Origin: Halanaerobium saccharolyticum
Lineage (GTDB): Bacteria > Bacillota > Halanaerobiia > Halanaerobiales > Halanaerobiaceae
Length of the DNA: 64,000 nucleotides
NCBI RefSeq assembly: GCF_004362045.1
Contig: NZ_SNWX01000002.1
Span: 1 to 64,000, forward strand
Direction of reading: 5' to 3'
Part shown: piece after piece, positions 45,391 through 53,882 of the stretch
Numbering within the stretch: the first letter of the stretch is position 1
How the letters are laid out: every line of letters begins with the position of its first letter
Notes under the pieces: model-generated
Seen by the model: the letters and a program-made list of their open reading frames with translations, nothing else
What the model was told of the DNA's origin: nothing
Databases searched by the model: none
Program-made: the position numbers and the translations under genes

Positions 45391-45558
45391 TTATTGATTT
45401 AAATTAGTTTCCATAAATTCTGCCAGATGATTCTCAGAGATTCTCCATTTGCGGGCAATTTTTTTTGCCTTTAGTTCTTCTTTTTTTATTAATTTAATTA
45501 CAGAAGAAGGCGTTATTTTCAATATTTCTGCTACTTCCTGGGTTGTATAAACTTGCAT
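45391..45558 (-). CDS. 55-residue excisionase-like helix-turn-helix protein
   Basis: Short gene reading MQVYTTQEVAEILKITPSSV, then a helix rich in lysine, then RKWRISENHLAEFM near the end. This is the HTH_17/MerR-like excisionase fold seen in BldC-type and Xis-type proteins. AGGAGG precedes the ATG by 8 bases and a terminator follows, so it is a real, self-standing unit. No integrase or phage gene is nearby, so a small regulator is more likely than a phage remnant. Confidence 0.85.
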   Translation of the reverse strand: MQVYTTQEVAEILKITPSSVIKLIKKEELKAKKIARKWRISENHLAEFMETNLNQ

Positions 45559-45697
45559 ATATAATACCTCCTTTAGAACAATTATACACTATTATTTCCC
45601 CTTTTTCAATATCTTTAATCATTTTTTAACATTGTTTGAATGTTTTTGAGTGTCAAATATTTCAAAAAGACTAATCAATCGATTATCATTACATAAT

Positions 45698-45726
45698 TTG
45701 ATAATTTTCTGATTATTTTATATAAT
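45698..45726 (+). promoter_or_regulatory. Promoter of the PEBP-family gene
   Basis: TTGATA (45698-45703), 17-base spacer, TATAAT (45721-45726). Confidence 0.75.
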
Positions 45727-45776
45727 TATAGTGTAGGATATTTGCTTTTATTAGTCAGGATATCAGGAGGGATATT

Positions 45777-46268
45777 ATGTGTGCAGAAAGAGCAGATTTA
45801 AAAATTATTTCTGATTTTAGTTATGATAATCAGGTTGATTCTCGTTATACTGCTATCGGCGAAAATGTTTCTCCTCCTCTGAGAATAGAAGATCTGGATG
45901 ATAAAGCTGAAACTCTGGCAATTGTATTAAATGATGCAGATGCAGCAGTGGAAAGAACTACTCACTGGTTAATCTGGAATATTCCTGCTGTGATAGATAA
46001 TATCCAGGGAAACATTCCGTTAGATGTTAGGAAGGTTCCTGAATTAGATGGAGCCTATCAGGGGAAAAATGATTTTGGAGATATAGGTTACCGAGGACCT
46101 GCACTGCCGAGCAGTACCTTTGAAAAGCCACATAAATATCGATTGATTGTTTATGCCCTTGATCAGGCACTGGAATTAGAACCAGGAGCAACTGAAAAAG
46201 AACTTTTAGAAGCGATGAAAGGTCATGTTATTCAAAAAGGATTTGTGAGTGGGACCTATCAACCATAA
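45777..46268 (+). CDS. PEBP-family protein (YbhB/YbcL type)
   Basis: 163-residue phosphatidylethanolamine-binding-like protein. Signatures are ENVSPPLRIEDL near residue 30, THWLIWNIPA and GYRGPALPSS. No signal peptide is visible, so cytoplasmic. The bacterial family's role is unclear. AGGAGGG precedes the ATG. No shared operon with the purine genes, whose promoter starts just after it. Confidence 0.88.
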   Translation: MCAERADLKIISDFSYDNQVDSRYTAIGENVSPPLRIEDLDDKAETLAIVLNDADAAVERTTHWLIWNIPAVIDNIQGNIPLDVRKVPELDGAYQGKNDFGDIGYRGPALPSSTFEKPHKYRLIVYALDQALELEPGATEKELLEAMKGHVIQKGFVSGTYQP

Positions 46269-46308
46269 AGTATATTTATTTCTGAATACTAAGACATTTA
46301 AATCCTGC

Positions 46309-46337
46309 TTGACTTTAAAAATACCATCTGTTAAGAT
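46309..46337 (+). promoter_or_regulatory. Promoter of the pur operon
   Basis: TTGACT (46309-46314), 17-base spacer, TAAGAT (46332-46337), about 30 bases before the first riboswitch aptamer. Confidence 0.7.
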
Positions 46338-46366
46338 TGAGTTGTAAATTAAAAATTGAATTTGTA

Positions 46367-46434
46367 CCTCATATAATAGTGGGAATATGGCCCACAAGTC
46401 TCTACCGAACACCGTAAATTGTTCGACTATGAGG
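46367..46434 (+). promoter_or_regulatory. Purine riboswitch aptamer, guanine type
   Basis: P1 is CCTCATA (46367-46373) with TATGAGG (46428-46434). The conserved core TATAAT, GTGGGAATATGGCCCAC, TCTCTACCGAACACCGTAAA and TTCGACTA matches the purine riboswitch consensus. The specificity base at the 3' junction is C (46427), the guanine form rather than U for adenine. It is the first half of a tandem leader with the PRPP aptamer. Confidence 0.93.
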
Positions 46435-46442
46435 GAAGTGTA

Positions 46443-46530
46443 CCTAGGTTTCCGCAGCTTTAGCTGGCTGGTCCGAGCGGTACAGATATTGCTATATATA
46501 TCACACCGAAGGGATAAAAGCCCAGGCGGG
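46443..46530 (+). promoter_or_regulatory. PRPP riboswitch aptamer (ykkC subtype)
   Basis: The ykkC-class conserved blocks are in order: CCTAGGTTTCCG (46443-46454), CTGGTCCGAG (46468-46477), and ACACCGAAGGGATAAAAG then CCC (46503-46523). The gene context (purine synthesis) and the guanine aptamer directly upstream identify the PRPP-sensing subtype rather than the guanidine type. Its 3' end overlaps the terminator stem, so PRPP binding should favour read-through. Confidence 0.88.
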
Positions 46531-46577
46531 GAGGTTCTACTCATTGAAAGTAGAGTTTCCCTACCTGGGCTATTTTT
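46519..46577 (+). terminator. Riboswitch-controlled terminator
   Basis: AGCCCAGG (46519-46526) pairs with CCTGGGCT (46564-46571). Inner pairing GGGGA/TTCCC and TCTACT/AGTAGA extends it, then ATTTTT. The 5' side lies within the PRPP aptamer, the expected switch geometry. Confidence 0.9.
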
Positions 46578-46595
46578 ATGCAAACATATTTAGGT

Positions 46596-46627
46596 ACCAG
46601 GTACAAATCGTCCGATTTGTACCTGGT
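46596..46627 (+). repeat. 15-bp perfect palindrome in the purD leader
   Basis: Bases 46596-46610 are the exact reverse complement of 46613-46627 with a 2-base centre. No U-tract follows. It lies between the riboswitch terminator and purD. Confidence 0.85.
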
Positions 46628-46666
46628 TAAAGTAAATGAATTCACAAAGGAAATGGAGTGGATAGA

Positions 46667-47937
46667 ATGAACATTCTTCTCATCGGTAGTGGTGGAAGAG
46701 AAAATGCACTTGCCTGGAAATTATCGCAGAGCAGTAGAGTAGATGAGTTATACATTGCAGCTGGTAATCCGGGTACTTCAGAATATGGTCAAAATCTTGA
46801 TTTTGATGAAAGTAATCAGGAGGCGCTATTAGAATTTGCCTTAAAAAAAAAATTGATATTACAGTAGTTGGCCCCGAGGCTCCGCTGGCAGCAGGAATTG
46901 TTGATTTTTTTGAAGAACACGGCCTTAAAGTTTTTGGTCCCAATCAGAGTGCTGCCCGACTTGAGAGTTCAAAAGCGTTTTCCAAGGAGTTAATGCAGAA
47001 ATATCAGATTCCAACTGCAGAATATGAGAGTTTTACAGAAGCAGATAAAGCAGTAGAGTATATAAAGCGAAAAGGAGCACCAATTGTAGTTAAGGCTTCC
47101 GGTCTGGCAGCAGGTAAAGGAGTTATTGTTGCTCAGACAGAGGCAGAAGCAGTAGAAGCGGTTGAGATAATTATGAAGGATGAAAAATTTGGAGATGCGG
47201 GAGAAAAAGTTGTTGTCGAAGAATTTTTAGAAGGAGAAGAGGCTACTATCCTGGCCTTTTGTGATGGTCAAACTGTTGTGCCAATGATTGCCTCCCAGGA
47301 TCACAAACCCGCCTATGATGGTGGTAAAGGTCCAAACACTGGTGGGATGGGAGCTTATGCACCAGCCCCAGTTGTGACCGAACAAATTAAGGCAGATTTT
47401 AAAACTGAAATTATGGAGCCTACACTGAAAGCTCTTCAGAGTGAAGGTCTAGAATTTAAGGGAATTATTTATTTTGGTTTGATGATTAAAGATGGAAAAG
47501 CTAAGGTTTTAGAATATAATGTTCGTTTTGGTGATCCAGAAGCACAGGTAGTATTACCTTTATTAGAGACAGATTTAGTAGATGTTATGGAAGCTGTAAT
47601 CGAAGGAAATTTAGATCAGCTTGAAATTCACTGGAAGCAGCAAAAAGCTCTCTGTGTTGTAATGGCGTCTGGTGGTTATCCAATAGAATACGAAAAGGGT
47701 AAAAAAATTACAGGAATCAAAGCAGCAGAGGCAGAAGAAGATATAATTGTTTTTCAGGCGGGAACCAGCTTAGAAAACGGAAAACTCCTGACAGACGGGG
47801 GTCGAGTCCTGGCAGTCACAGCCCTGGGAAGTAGTTTTCAGGAAGTAATTGATAAAGCTTATGCAGGAGTAGAAAAAATTGATTTTGCAGACTTTCAGAT
47901 TCGAAATGACATTGGGCAAAAAGCTCTGGAGAAATAA
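46667..47937 (+). CDS. purD: Phosphoribosylamine-glycine ligase, interrupted by a frameshift
   Basis: Second step of purine synthesis, an ATP-grasp enzyme. ATG 46667 follows GGAG. The N-terminal part (ILLIGSGGRENALAWKL) runs to the A10 run at 46843-46852, where the frame shifts and meets TAG. In the frame requiring one extra A (or two fewer), coding continues with DITVVGPEAPLAAGIVDFF, GLAAGKG, PNTGGMGAY and EYNVRFGDPEAQ to the stop at 47937. Total length would be about 423 residues, normal for PurD. Transcriptional slippage on the A run, a sequencing error, or a true mutation are all possible. Confidence 0.9.
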
Positions 47938-47958
47938 ATTTGACCGGGAGGTTATAAT

Positions 47959-49122
47959 TTGAAGTTTAAAGATAAAACAAAGCAGAAAATTGGAATTATC
48001 GGTGGTGGTCAGCTGGGTAAGATGATGATTTTAGAGGCTAAAAAGATGGGTTTTTATGTTACAATTTTAGATCCGACAAAAAATTGTCCAGCCCACAGCA
48101 TTGCTGATCAGCATCTAGTTGCTGATTTTGATGACAGAGAAGCAATAAAGAAACTTGCTCAGCTGTCAGATTTAATAACCTATGAATTCGAGCATATTGA
48201 TGTTGAAGTCCTAAAAGAGCTGGAAGCTGAGGATTATAAGATTTATCCAACAGCCCGCAGCCTGGAAATTATTCAGAATAAATATCATCAAAAAAATGTC
48301 TTAAAACAGGATCGAATAGCTGTTCCTGATTTTAGGAAAGTCACCCTTCCAGAAGATATCAAAGAAGCTGCACAAGAGTTTGGCTATCCGCTGATGCTAA
48401 AAAGCTGTACCGGAGGTTATGACGGTAAAGGAAATGCCTTAATTGACAGTCAATCTGAGGTGGAAAATGCTTTTCAGGAATTAGGAGCAGGAAAAACTCC
48501 ACTGATGGTAGAAAAATATATTCCCTTTAAAAAGGAAATTTCAATCATTGCAGCCCGGGGACTAACTGGAGAAATGAAAGTTTATCCAGCTGGCGAAAAT
48601 GTTCATCGGGATAATATACTGTACGAGACCAGAGTTCCGGCAGAGATTTCTTCTGAGTTAGAGCAAAAAGCAGAAGAATTTGCTAAAGAAGTTCTTCAAG
48701 TTTTTGAAGGAATAGGAATTTTCTGTGTCGAAATGTTTGTTACAGAAGCTAATGAACTTTTAGTTAATGAAATTGCACCGAGACCTCATAATTCAGGTCA
48801 TTATACAATTGAAGGATGTGTAACTTCTCAGTTTGAACAGCATGTAAGGGCAATTACCGCTCTGCCGCTGGGAGATACTACTTTAGTCAGACCAGCAGTT
48901 ATGCGCAATATTCTGGGAAGTGGAGAAGAAGGAAAAGCTGAAGTAGTAGGACTTGAGCCGGCTCTCGCAGTAGAGGGAGTAAAAGTTCATATTTATCAGA
49001 AACAGATTTCTAGACCGGGACGTAAAATGGGACACCTGACAGTTACAGCAGAAAGTCTGGATAAAGCTGTTGAGCGGGCTTTAGAAGCCAGTCAGTTAAT
49101 TGAAATTAAGGGAAAAGATTAG
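47959..49122 (+). CDS. purK: 5-(carboxyamino)imidazole ribonucleotide synthase
   Basis: ATP-grasp enzyme, 387 residues. Motifs: [13 protein letters not shown] at the N terminus, EFEHIDV, YDGKGN and [17 protein letters not shown] start at 47959, 8 bases after GGGAGG. With purE it carboxylates AIR. Confidence 0.95.
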   Translation: MKFKDKTKQKIGIIGGGQLGKMMILEAKKMGFYVTILDPTKNCPAHSIADQHLVADFDDREAIKKLAQLSDLITYEFEHIDVEVLKELEAEDYKIYPTARSLEIIQNKYHQKNVLKQDRIAVPDFRKVTLPEDIKEAAQEFGYPLMLKSCTGGYDGKGNALIDSQSEVENAFQELGAGKTPLMVEKYIPFKKEISIIAARGLTGEMKVYPAGENVHRDNILYETRVPAEISSELEQKAEEFAKEVLQVFEGIGIFCVEMFVTEANELLVNEIAPRPHNSGHYTIEGCVTSQFEQHVRAITALPLGDTTLVRPAVMRNILGSGEEGKAEVVGLEPALAVEGVKVHIYQKQISRPGRKMGHLTVTAESLDKAVERALEASQLIEIKGKD

Positions 49123-49145
49123 ATAAATTTGAGGAGGCTAAATTG

Positions 49146-49676
49146 ATGAAGCCAGAAGTAGGAATTATTATGGGTAGTGATTCAGATCTGCCTGTAATGA
49201 AAGAGGCAGCAGAAATTTTAGATCAATTTGAGGTGGAATATGAGCTGACAGTTGTTTCAGCCCATAGGACACCAGATAGACTATATAATTATGCAGAAAC
49301 TGCAGAAGAAAAAGGTTTGGATGTAATTATCGCTGGAGCCGGAGGTGCAGCTCATCTGCCGGGAATGGTGGCAGCAGTGACAGCTGTACCTGTAATTGGA
49401 GTCCCAGTTAAAACTTCAAAACTGAGTGGGCTTGATTCACTTTATTCCATAGTTCAGATGCCACCTGGAGTTCCAGTGGCCACAGTCGCGATCAATGGGG
49501 CCAAAAATGCGGCCTTACTGGCAGTCCAAATTTTAGCCCGCAGTGATGAAAAATTAAATAAAAAACAGAAAGAATATCGCAGAGAAATGAAAGAAAAAGT
49601 ACTGGATACAGCCGAAAAAGTAGAAGCTATGGGATATGCAGAATACCTTGAGAGGAGCGAAAAATTTGCAGACTAG
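49146..49676 (+). CDS. purE: N5-CAIR mutase
   Basis: 176 residues. Signatures are [21 protein letters not shown] and [14 protein letters not shown] at 49146 after GAGGAGG. Its end overlaps the purB start. Confidence 0.96.
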   Translation: MKPEVGIIMGSDSDLPVMKEAAEILDQFEVEYELTVVSAHRTPDRLYNYAETAEEKGLDVIIAGAGGAAHLPGMVAAVTAVPVIGVPVKTSKLSGLDSLYSIVQMPPGVPVATVAINGAKNAALLAVQILARSDEKLNKKQKEYRREMKEKVLDTAEKVEAMGYAEYLERSEKFAD

Positions 49677-51078
49677 AGACATTTTTGCTAATATAAGTCC
49701 GCTTGATCACCGTTATTCAAGGAGAGAAAAAGATTTTGATCAGATTGGAAAATATCTTTCCGAAAATGCAACAATTACTTTTCAGGCAGAGGTAGAACTG
49801 GCCCTGGTTAAGGTGCTTGCCAGTAGAGGTATGGCACCGGAGAAGGCGCCCGCTGAAGTCGAAAAGGCAATAAAAGAATTAACTACAGAAGAGGTTTACG
49901 AAGAGGAAGCAAAGACTAAGCATAATATCAGAGCTTTAGTTAACTGCATTCAAAAAAAGGTCAGCAAAGAAACCCGCCCCTATATTCATTTTACAGCTAC
50001 TTCTTATGATATTGTAGATACAGCCAACTCCCTCCGCTATCAGAAGGCAGCTGCAGAATTAATAATACCTAAATTAAAAGAATTACATCAGAGCTGGGCC
50101 GAGATTGCCTTAAGAGAAAAGGACAGGGTTCAGATTGGAAGAACCCACGGTCAGCATGCAGTACCGGTAACTTTTGGTTTTACTATTGCCGAATATGTTG
50201 CCCGTCTGGGAGAAAGAATAGAAGAAGTTGAAGCTAAAGCAGACAGACTTGTCGGTAAATTTGCCGGAGCAGTTGGAGCCTATAATGCCAGCGGTATCTT
50301 TTTTGAAGATCCAGAGGAGTTTGAAAAGGAAGTCCTGGCTGAGCTTGGCTTAAAGCCGGGAGAGCATTCAACTCAAATAGTCCAGGCTGAGCCGATGACA
50401 GATTTTATTCACTCGCTTGTTTCAACATTTGGTGTGCTGGCAGCTTTCGCCGATGATATGCGCCAGCTGCAGCGATCTGAAATTGCAGAAATTGGTGAGC
50501 ATTTTGGCAAAGATCAGGTTGGTTCTTCAACCATGCCCCACAAGCGGAATCCGATTAACTATGAAAATGTAAAGAGTTTATGGAAGGCTTTTATGCCCCA
50601 GATGACTACAGTTTATATGGATCAGTTATCTGAACATCAAAGAGATCTGACCAATTCAGCTTCTTCCCGTTTTATTCCAGAGCTGATAACTGCTTTACTC
50701 TCAGCAGCAGCCAGATTGACCAGAGTCAGTTCCAAGATGGTAGTTGATCAGAAAAATATAAAAAATAATTTTGAACAGAACAAAAAAATGATTGTAGCAG
50801 AGCCCTTATATATTCTTTTAGCAGCAGCCGGTCATCCCGATGCCCATGAGGCAGTCCGGAAGCTGACTTTAAAAGCCCAGGCAACTGACTTATCACTGCG
50901 AGAACTTGTCGATCAGAGTCAGGAGCTGCAGGGATACTGGGAAAACTTTGCCGGTCATCAGAAAGAATTAATTTTAAATCCGGAAAAGTATACAGGTATT
51001 GCCGCGGAGAAAACAGAAAAGATAGTTAAAAACTGGCAGCAAAAATTTGATTATGATCTCAAAACGGAGGTTTTATAG
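49666..51078 (+). CDS. purB: Adenylosuccinate lyase
   Basis: Acts twice in purine synthesis, on SAICAR and on adenylosuccinate. About 470 residues; the fumarase-superfamily signature is [11 protein letters not shown], with the catalytic histidine region [11 protein letters not shown] at 49666 is chosen over ATG 49636, because GAGAGGAG lies just before the TTG and ATG 49636 has no such site. Confidence 0.95.
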   Translation: MQTRDIFANISPLDHRYSRREKDFDQIGKYLSENATITFQAEVELALVKVLASRGMAPEKAPAEVEKAIKELTTEEVYEEEAKTKHNIRALVNCIQKKVSKETRPYIHFTATSYDIVDTANSLRYQKAAAELIIPKLKELHQSWAEIALREKDRVQIGRTHGQHAVPVTFGFTIAEYVARLGERIEEVEAKADRLVGKFAGAVGAYNASGIFFEDPEEFEKEVLAELGLKPGEHSTQIVQAEPMTDFIHSLVSTFGVLAAFADDMRQLQRSEIAEIGEHFGKDQVGSSTMPHKRNPINYENVKSLWKAFMPQMTTVYMDQLSEHQRDLTNSASSRFIPELITALLSAAARLTRVSSKMVVDQKNIKNNFEQNKKMIVAEPLYILLAAAGHPDAHEAVRKLTLKAQATDLSLRELVDQSQELQGYWENFAGHQKELILNPEKYTGIAAEKTEKIVKNWQQKFDYDLKTEVL

Positions 51079-51798
51079 ATGGATAAAAAAGAAATGATCT
51101 ATGAAGGTAAGGCCAAGCAGATTTTTAGCACAGATCAGGAAGGTCAGGTAATTGTGCATTTTAAAGATGATGCAACTGCCTTTGACGGTCAGAAAAAAGG
51201 TCAGATTGTAGAAAAAGGTAAGATTAATAATAAGATCAGCAACTTCTTTTTTGAGCTTTTAGAAGAAAAGGGAATCAAAACACATTTGATTGAGGAATTG
51301 AACGAGCGTGATTCTCTGGTCAAAAAAGTAGATATCATACCTCTGGAAGTTGTAATGCGCAATGTTGCAGCTGGAAGTCTGGCCAAAAGAATTGGCATGG
51401 AAGAGGGAGAAGCACTCAAACAGCCGGTTATTGAATTTTATTATAAAGATGATGAGCTCGGAGATCCTTTAATCAATGTTTCTCATATTGAACTTTTAGG
51501 CCTGGCCGGCAGAGAAGAGCTGGAAAGATTAATTGCTTTAGGTCATAAAATTAATGATATTCTGGTTAAATTCTTAAAAGAGCGGAATGTAGACCTTGTT
51601 GATTTCAAGCTGGAATTTGGAAAAACTGCAGAGGGAGAGATAATTCTGGCTGACGAAATCACCCCTGATACCTGCCGTTTCTGGGATAGTGAGACTAAAG
51701 AAAAGCTGGATAAGGATCGTTTTCGCCGTGATCTTGGTGATGTTGAGGAAGCTTATCATGAAATGTATAAGCGGATTACCGGCCAGGACTGGAAATAA
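51079..51798 (+). CDS. purC: SAICAR synthetase
   Basis: 239 residues. Signatures are YEGKAKQIF at the N terminus, LEVVMRNVAAGS and LADEITPDTCRFWD. It starts right after the purB stop; GGAGG lies in the purB end. Its last codons (ending with GACTGGAAATAA) form part of repeats found inverted downstream. Confidence 0.96.
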   Translation: MDKKEMIYEGKAKQIFSTDQEGQVIVHFKDDATAFDGQKKGQIVEKGKINNKISNFFFELLEEKGIKTHLIEELNERDSLVKKVDIIPLEVVMRNVAAGSLAKRIGMEEGEALKQPVIEFYYKDDELGDPLINVSHIELLGLAGREELERLIALGHKINDILVKFLKERNVDLVDFKLEFGKTAEGEIILADEITPDTCRFWDSETKEKLDKDRFRRDLGDVEEAYHEMYKRITGQDWK

Positions 51799-52100
51799 GC
51801 TAATCAGCTAATAATTAATAAGGATTCTATTTTATTAAAACAGAATATATCTCTTTCCATAGTAATTTTAAAATGAATCTAAGATTCTAATTTCGCCTTA
51901 AATTGGACTACCTTCCCGATCACAGCTTCCTGCTGTGCGGTCAGTTCAGGACATCGTGTCCTTCAGTCCAATTTAATACTCATTATCATCAAGATTCATT
52001 ATTTAAAATTTCTACTCTTTTGATATATTCTGTTTGGAATAAAATAGATCTCATTTAATAATATTTCTACCTGATTATCTTATTTCAGTCTGTCCGGATG
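51780..52100. repeat. Large imperfect palindrome (foldback) after purC
   Basis: From the last purC codons to about 52100 the two halves are mutually complementary with small gaps. Examples: GGAAATAAGCTAATCAG (51791-51807) against CTGATTATCTTATTTCAG (52071-52088), CAGAATATATC (51841-51851) against GATATATTCTG (52022-52032), TTTTAAAATGAATCT (51867-51881) against AAGATTCATTATTTAAAA (51991-52008), and TTAAATTGGACT (51898-51909) against AGTCCAATTTAA (51965-51976). The centre has two hairpins, CACAGC/GCTGTG and AGGACA/TGTCCT. No gene is visible in 51.80-52.40 kb. Confidence 0.85.
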
Positions 52101-52208
52101 TGTTAGAAGGATAACAATCATCAGAATTAAGTTGAATTAGAATAAAACTATAGAGTCGTTAAATATATTCTTCTTTCAAAAAATAAATATAAACATAACT
52201 TTATAGAA

Positions 52209-52301
52209 GCTTATTTCCAGTCTGGCGGTAGTTGGATCAGGGATAAGAATAATTTTAAAATGAATCTAAAATTCTAATTTCGCCTTAAATTGGACTACCT
52301 T
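52209..52301. repeat. Second, partial copies of the purC-downstream repeat
   Basis: A 52-base segment at 52250-52301 repeats 51863-51914 with one mismatch. Just before it, 52209-52222 is the exact reverse complement of the 14 bases at the purC end (51787-51800). GGCGGTAGTTGGAT occurs at 52224 and 52304. Confidence 0.85.
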
Positions 52302-52404
52302 TCGGCGGTAGTTGGATTATGGTGTCAGTAATTTTAACCGCTAGTTAGATTAGGGAGAAAAATTAAATTCAAATTATGTTTTAGCATTAAAGGGAGGAAA
52401 ATTG

Positions 52405-53880
52405 ATGAGAGAAAGTTGTAATTTCTCTAAGCAAAAAAATAGAGTTAAGCAGAGTTCTAATGATCTAAAATTGACTCAGGCTGAGCTGAATGAAGATAAA
52501 ATGAGTGAAGAATGTGGAGTTTTTGGCATTTTTAATGCTGATGGTGAGAGCAGTGCAGCAGAATTAACCTATCTTGGCTTGATTGCCCTGCAGCACCGGG
52601 GCCAGGAAAGTGCAGGCATCTGTGCCAATCATCAGGGAGAATTTAATCTGCATAAGAGCATGGGCCTGGTAGAAAGTGCTTTTGAAAAAGAAGATATTAA
52701 GAACTTAAAAGGTGAAATGGCAATCGGTCATGTTCGTTATTCTACCAGTGGTTCCAGTAAGCTTGCCAATGCTCAACCAATTTTAATTAACAGTATGAAA
52801 GGTGATCTGGCTCTGGCCCATAATGGTAATCTGGCCAATGGAGCAGAACTTAGAAACAATCTGGAAAGCAACGGTTCAATTTTTCATTCTACTCTAGATA
52901 CAGAAGTAATTGCTCACCTGGTAGCCCGCTCTTTTGAAGATGATATTGTGGAAGCTTTAATCCAGAGCCTGCATCAGTTAAAAGGGGGATTTTCGCTGGT
53001 GGCAATGACTAAAGATGAGCTGGTTGCTATTCGTGATCCCCGGGGTTTTAGACCGCTTTCGATCGGGAAACTGGATAACAGCTACATTGTAGCCTCCGAA
53101 AGCTGTGCTTTTGATATTATTGGAGCTGAATTTGTGCGTGATGTTAATCCAGGTGAAGTTGTGATAATTGATGAAGATGGAATTAAAAGCAGACGCTATA
53201 CCGGTGAAAGCGAGACCAGTCTCTGTGTTTTTGAATATATTTACTTTGCCCGACCAGACAGCAATATTTCCGGTCAAAATGTTTTACTTGCCAGAAAAGA
53301 AATGGGGAAACAGCTGGCCCGGGAGATGGATGTTGAAGCTGATATTGTAGTACCAGTACCTGATTCGGGAATTGCAGCAGCCTTAGGTTTTGCTGAAGAA
53401 TCGGGCATCCCGTATGCTCAGGGTATTTTGAGAAACCGTTATATGGGAAGGACTTTTATTCAGCCGACTCAGGAGATCAGGGATTTAAAAGTCAGATTAA
53501 AGCTATCACCAATTAAAGAAATTATTAAAGATAAAAAAGTGATTTTAATAGATGATTCAATTGTCAGAGGAACAACCAGTAAACAGATTATTGGGCGAAT
53601 TAAGGAAGCAGGAGCGAAAGAGGTTCATATGGCAATTTCCTCACCACCTGTAGAACACCCCTGCTATTTTGGGCTTGATACTTCACGCCGGCAGGAACTA
53701 ATCGCCAGCAGTAATTCTGTAGAAGAAATTAGTGAACGTATCGGAGCTGACAGCCTTTATTACTTAAGCAAGGAAGGAATGCTCCAGTCAATTAAAACTG
53801 AGGTTGAACTTGGTTTCTGTACCGCCTGTTTTGATGGAGATTATCCAATATCCAGCCGCTACTTAAGTGAGGAGGATTAA
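52405..53880 (+). CDS. purF: Amidophosphoribosyltransferase
   Basis: First step of purine synthesis, 491 residues from ATG 52405 after GGGAGG. The nucleophile cysteine in SEECGVFGIF is preceded by about 36 residues, which would be a propeptide longer than usual; a later start at 52501 would leave only four residues. Cluster-type cysteines (SLCVFEY, HPCYFG, GFCTACF) suggest the 4Fe-4S class as in Bacillus. The PRPP site is ILIDDSIVRGTT. Confidence 0.96.
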   Translation: MRESCNFSKQKNRVKQSSNDLKLTQAELNEDKMSEECGVFGIFNADGESSAAELTYLGLIALQHRGQESAGICANHQGEFNLHKSMGLVESAFEKEDIKNLKGEMAIGHVRYSTSGSSKLANAQPILINSMKGDLALAHNGNLANGAELRNNLESNGSIFHSTLDTEVIAHLVARSFEDDIVEALIQSLHQLKGGFSLVAMTKDELVAIRDPRGFRPLSIGKLDNSYIVASESCAFDIIGAEFVRDVNPGEVVIIDEDGIKSRRYTGESETSLCVFEYIYFARPDSNISGQNVLLARKEMGKQLAREMDVEADIVVPVPDSGIAAALGFAEESGIPYAQGILRNRYMGRTFIQPTQEIRDLKVRLKLSPIKEIIKDKKVILIDDSIVRGTTSKQIIGRIKEAGAKEVHMAISSPPVEHPCYFGLDTSRRQELIASSNSVEEISERIGADSLYYLSKEGMLQSIKTEVELGFCTACFDGDYPISSRYLSEED

Positions 53881-53882
53881 TT

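Noticed and set aside
45391-45558. Phage or integrative element around the excisionase-like gene
   Set aside because: No integrase, attachment-site repeats or phage genes are nearby and housekeeping genes flank it closely.
46443-46530. Guanidine-I riboswitch instead of PRPP
   Set aside because: Same motif class, but the gene context and the tandem guanine aptamer are those of the PRPP subtype; a direct ligand test would settle it.
46206-46593. Open frames of 68 and 125 codons across the pur leader on both strands
   Set aside because: They run through the highly conserved riboswitch aptamers and terminator and have no protein family features.
51799-52404. Possible CRISPR array in the pur gap
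   Set aside because: Repeats are inverted and few, with no regular spacing or spacers.
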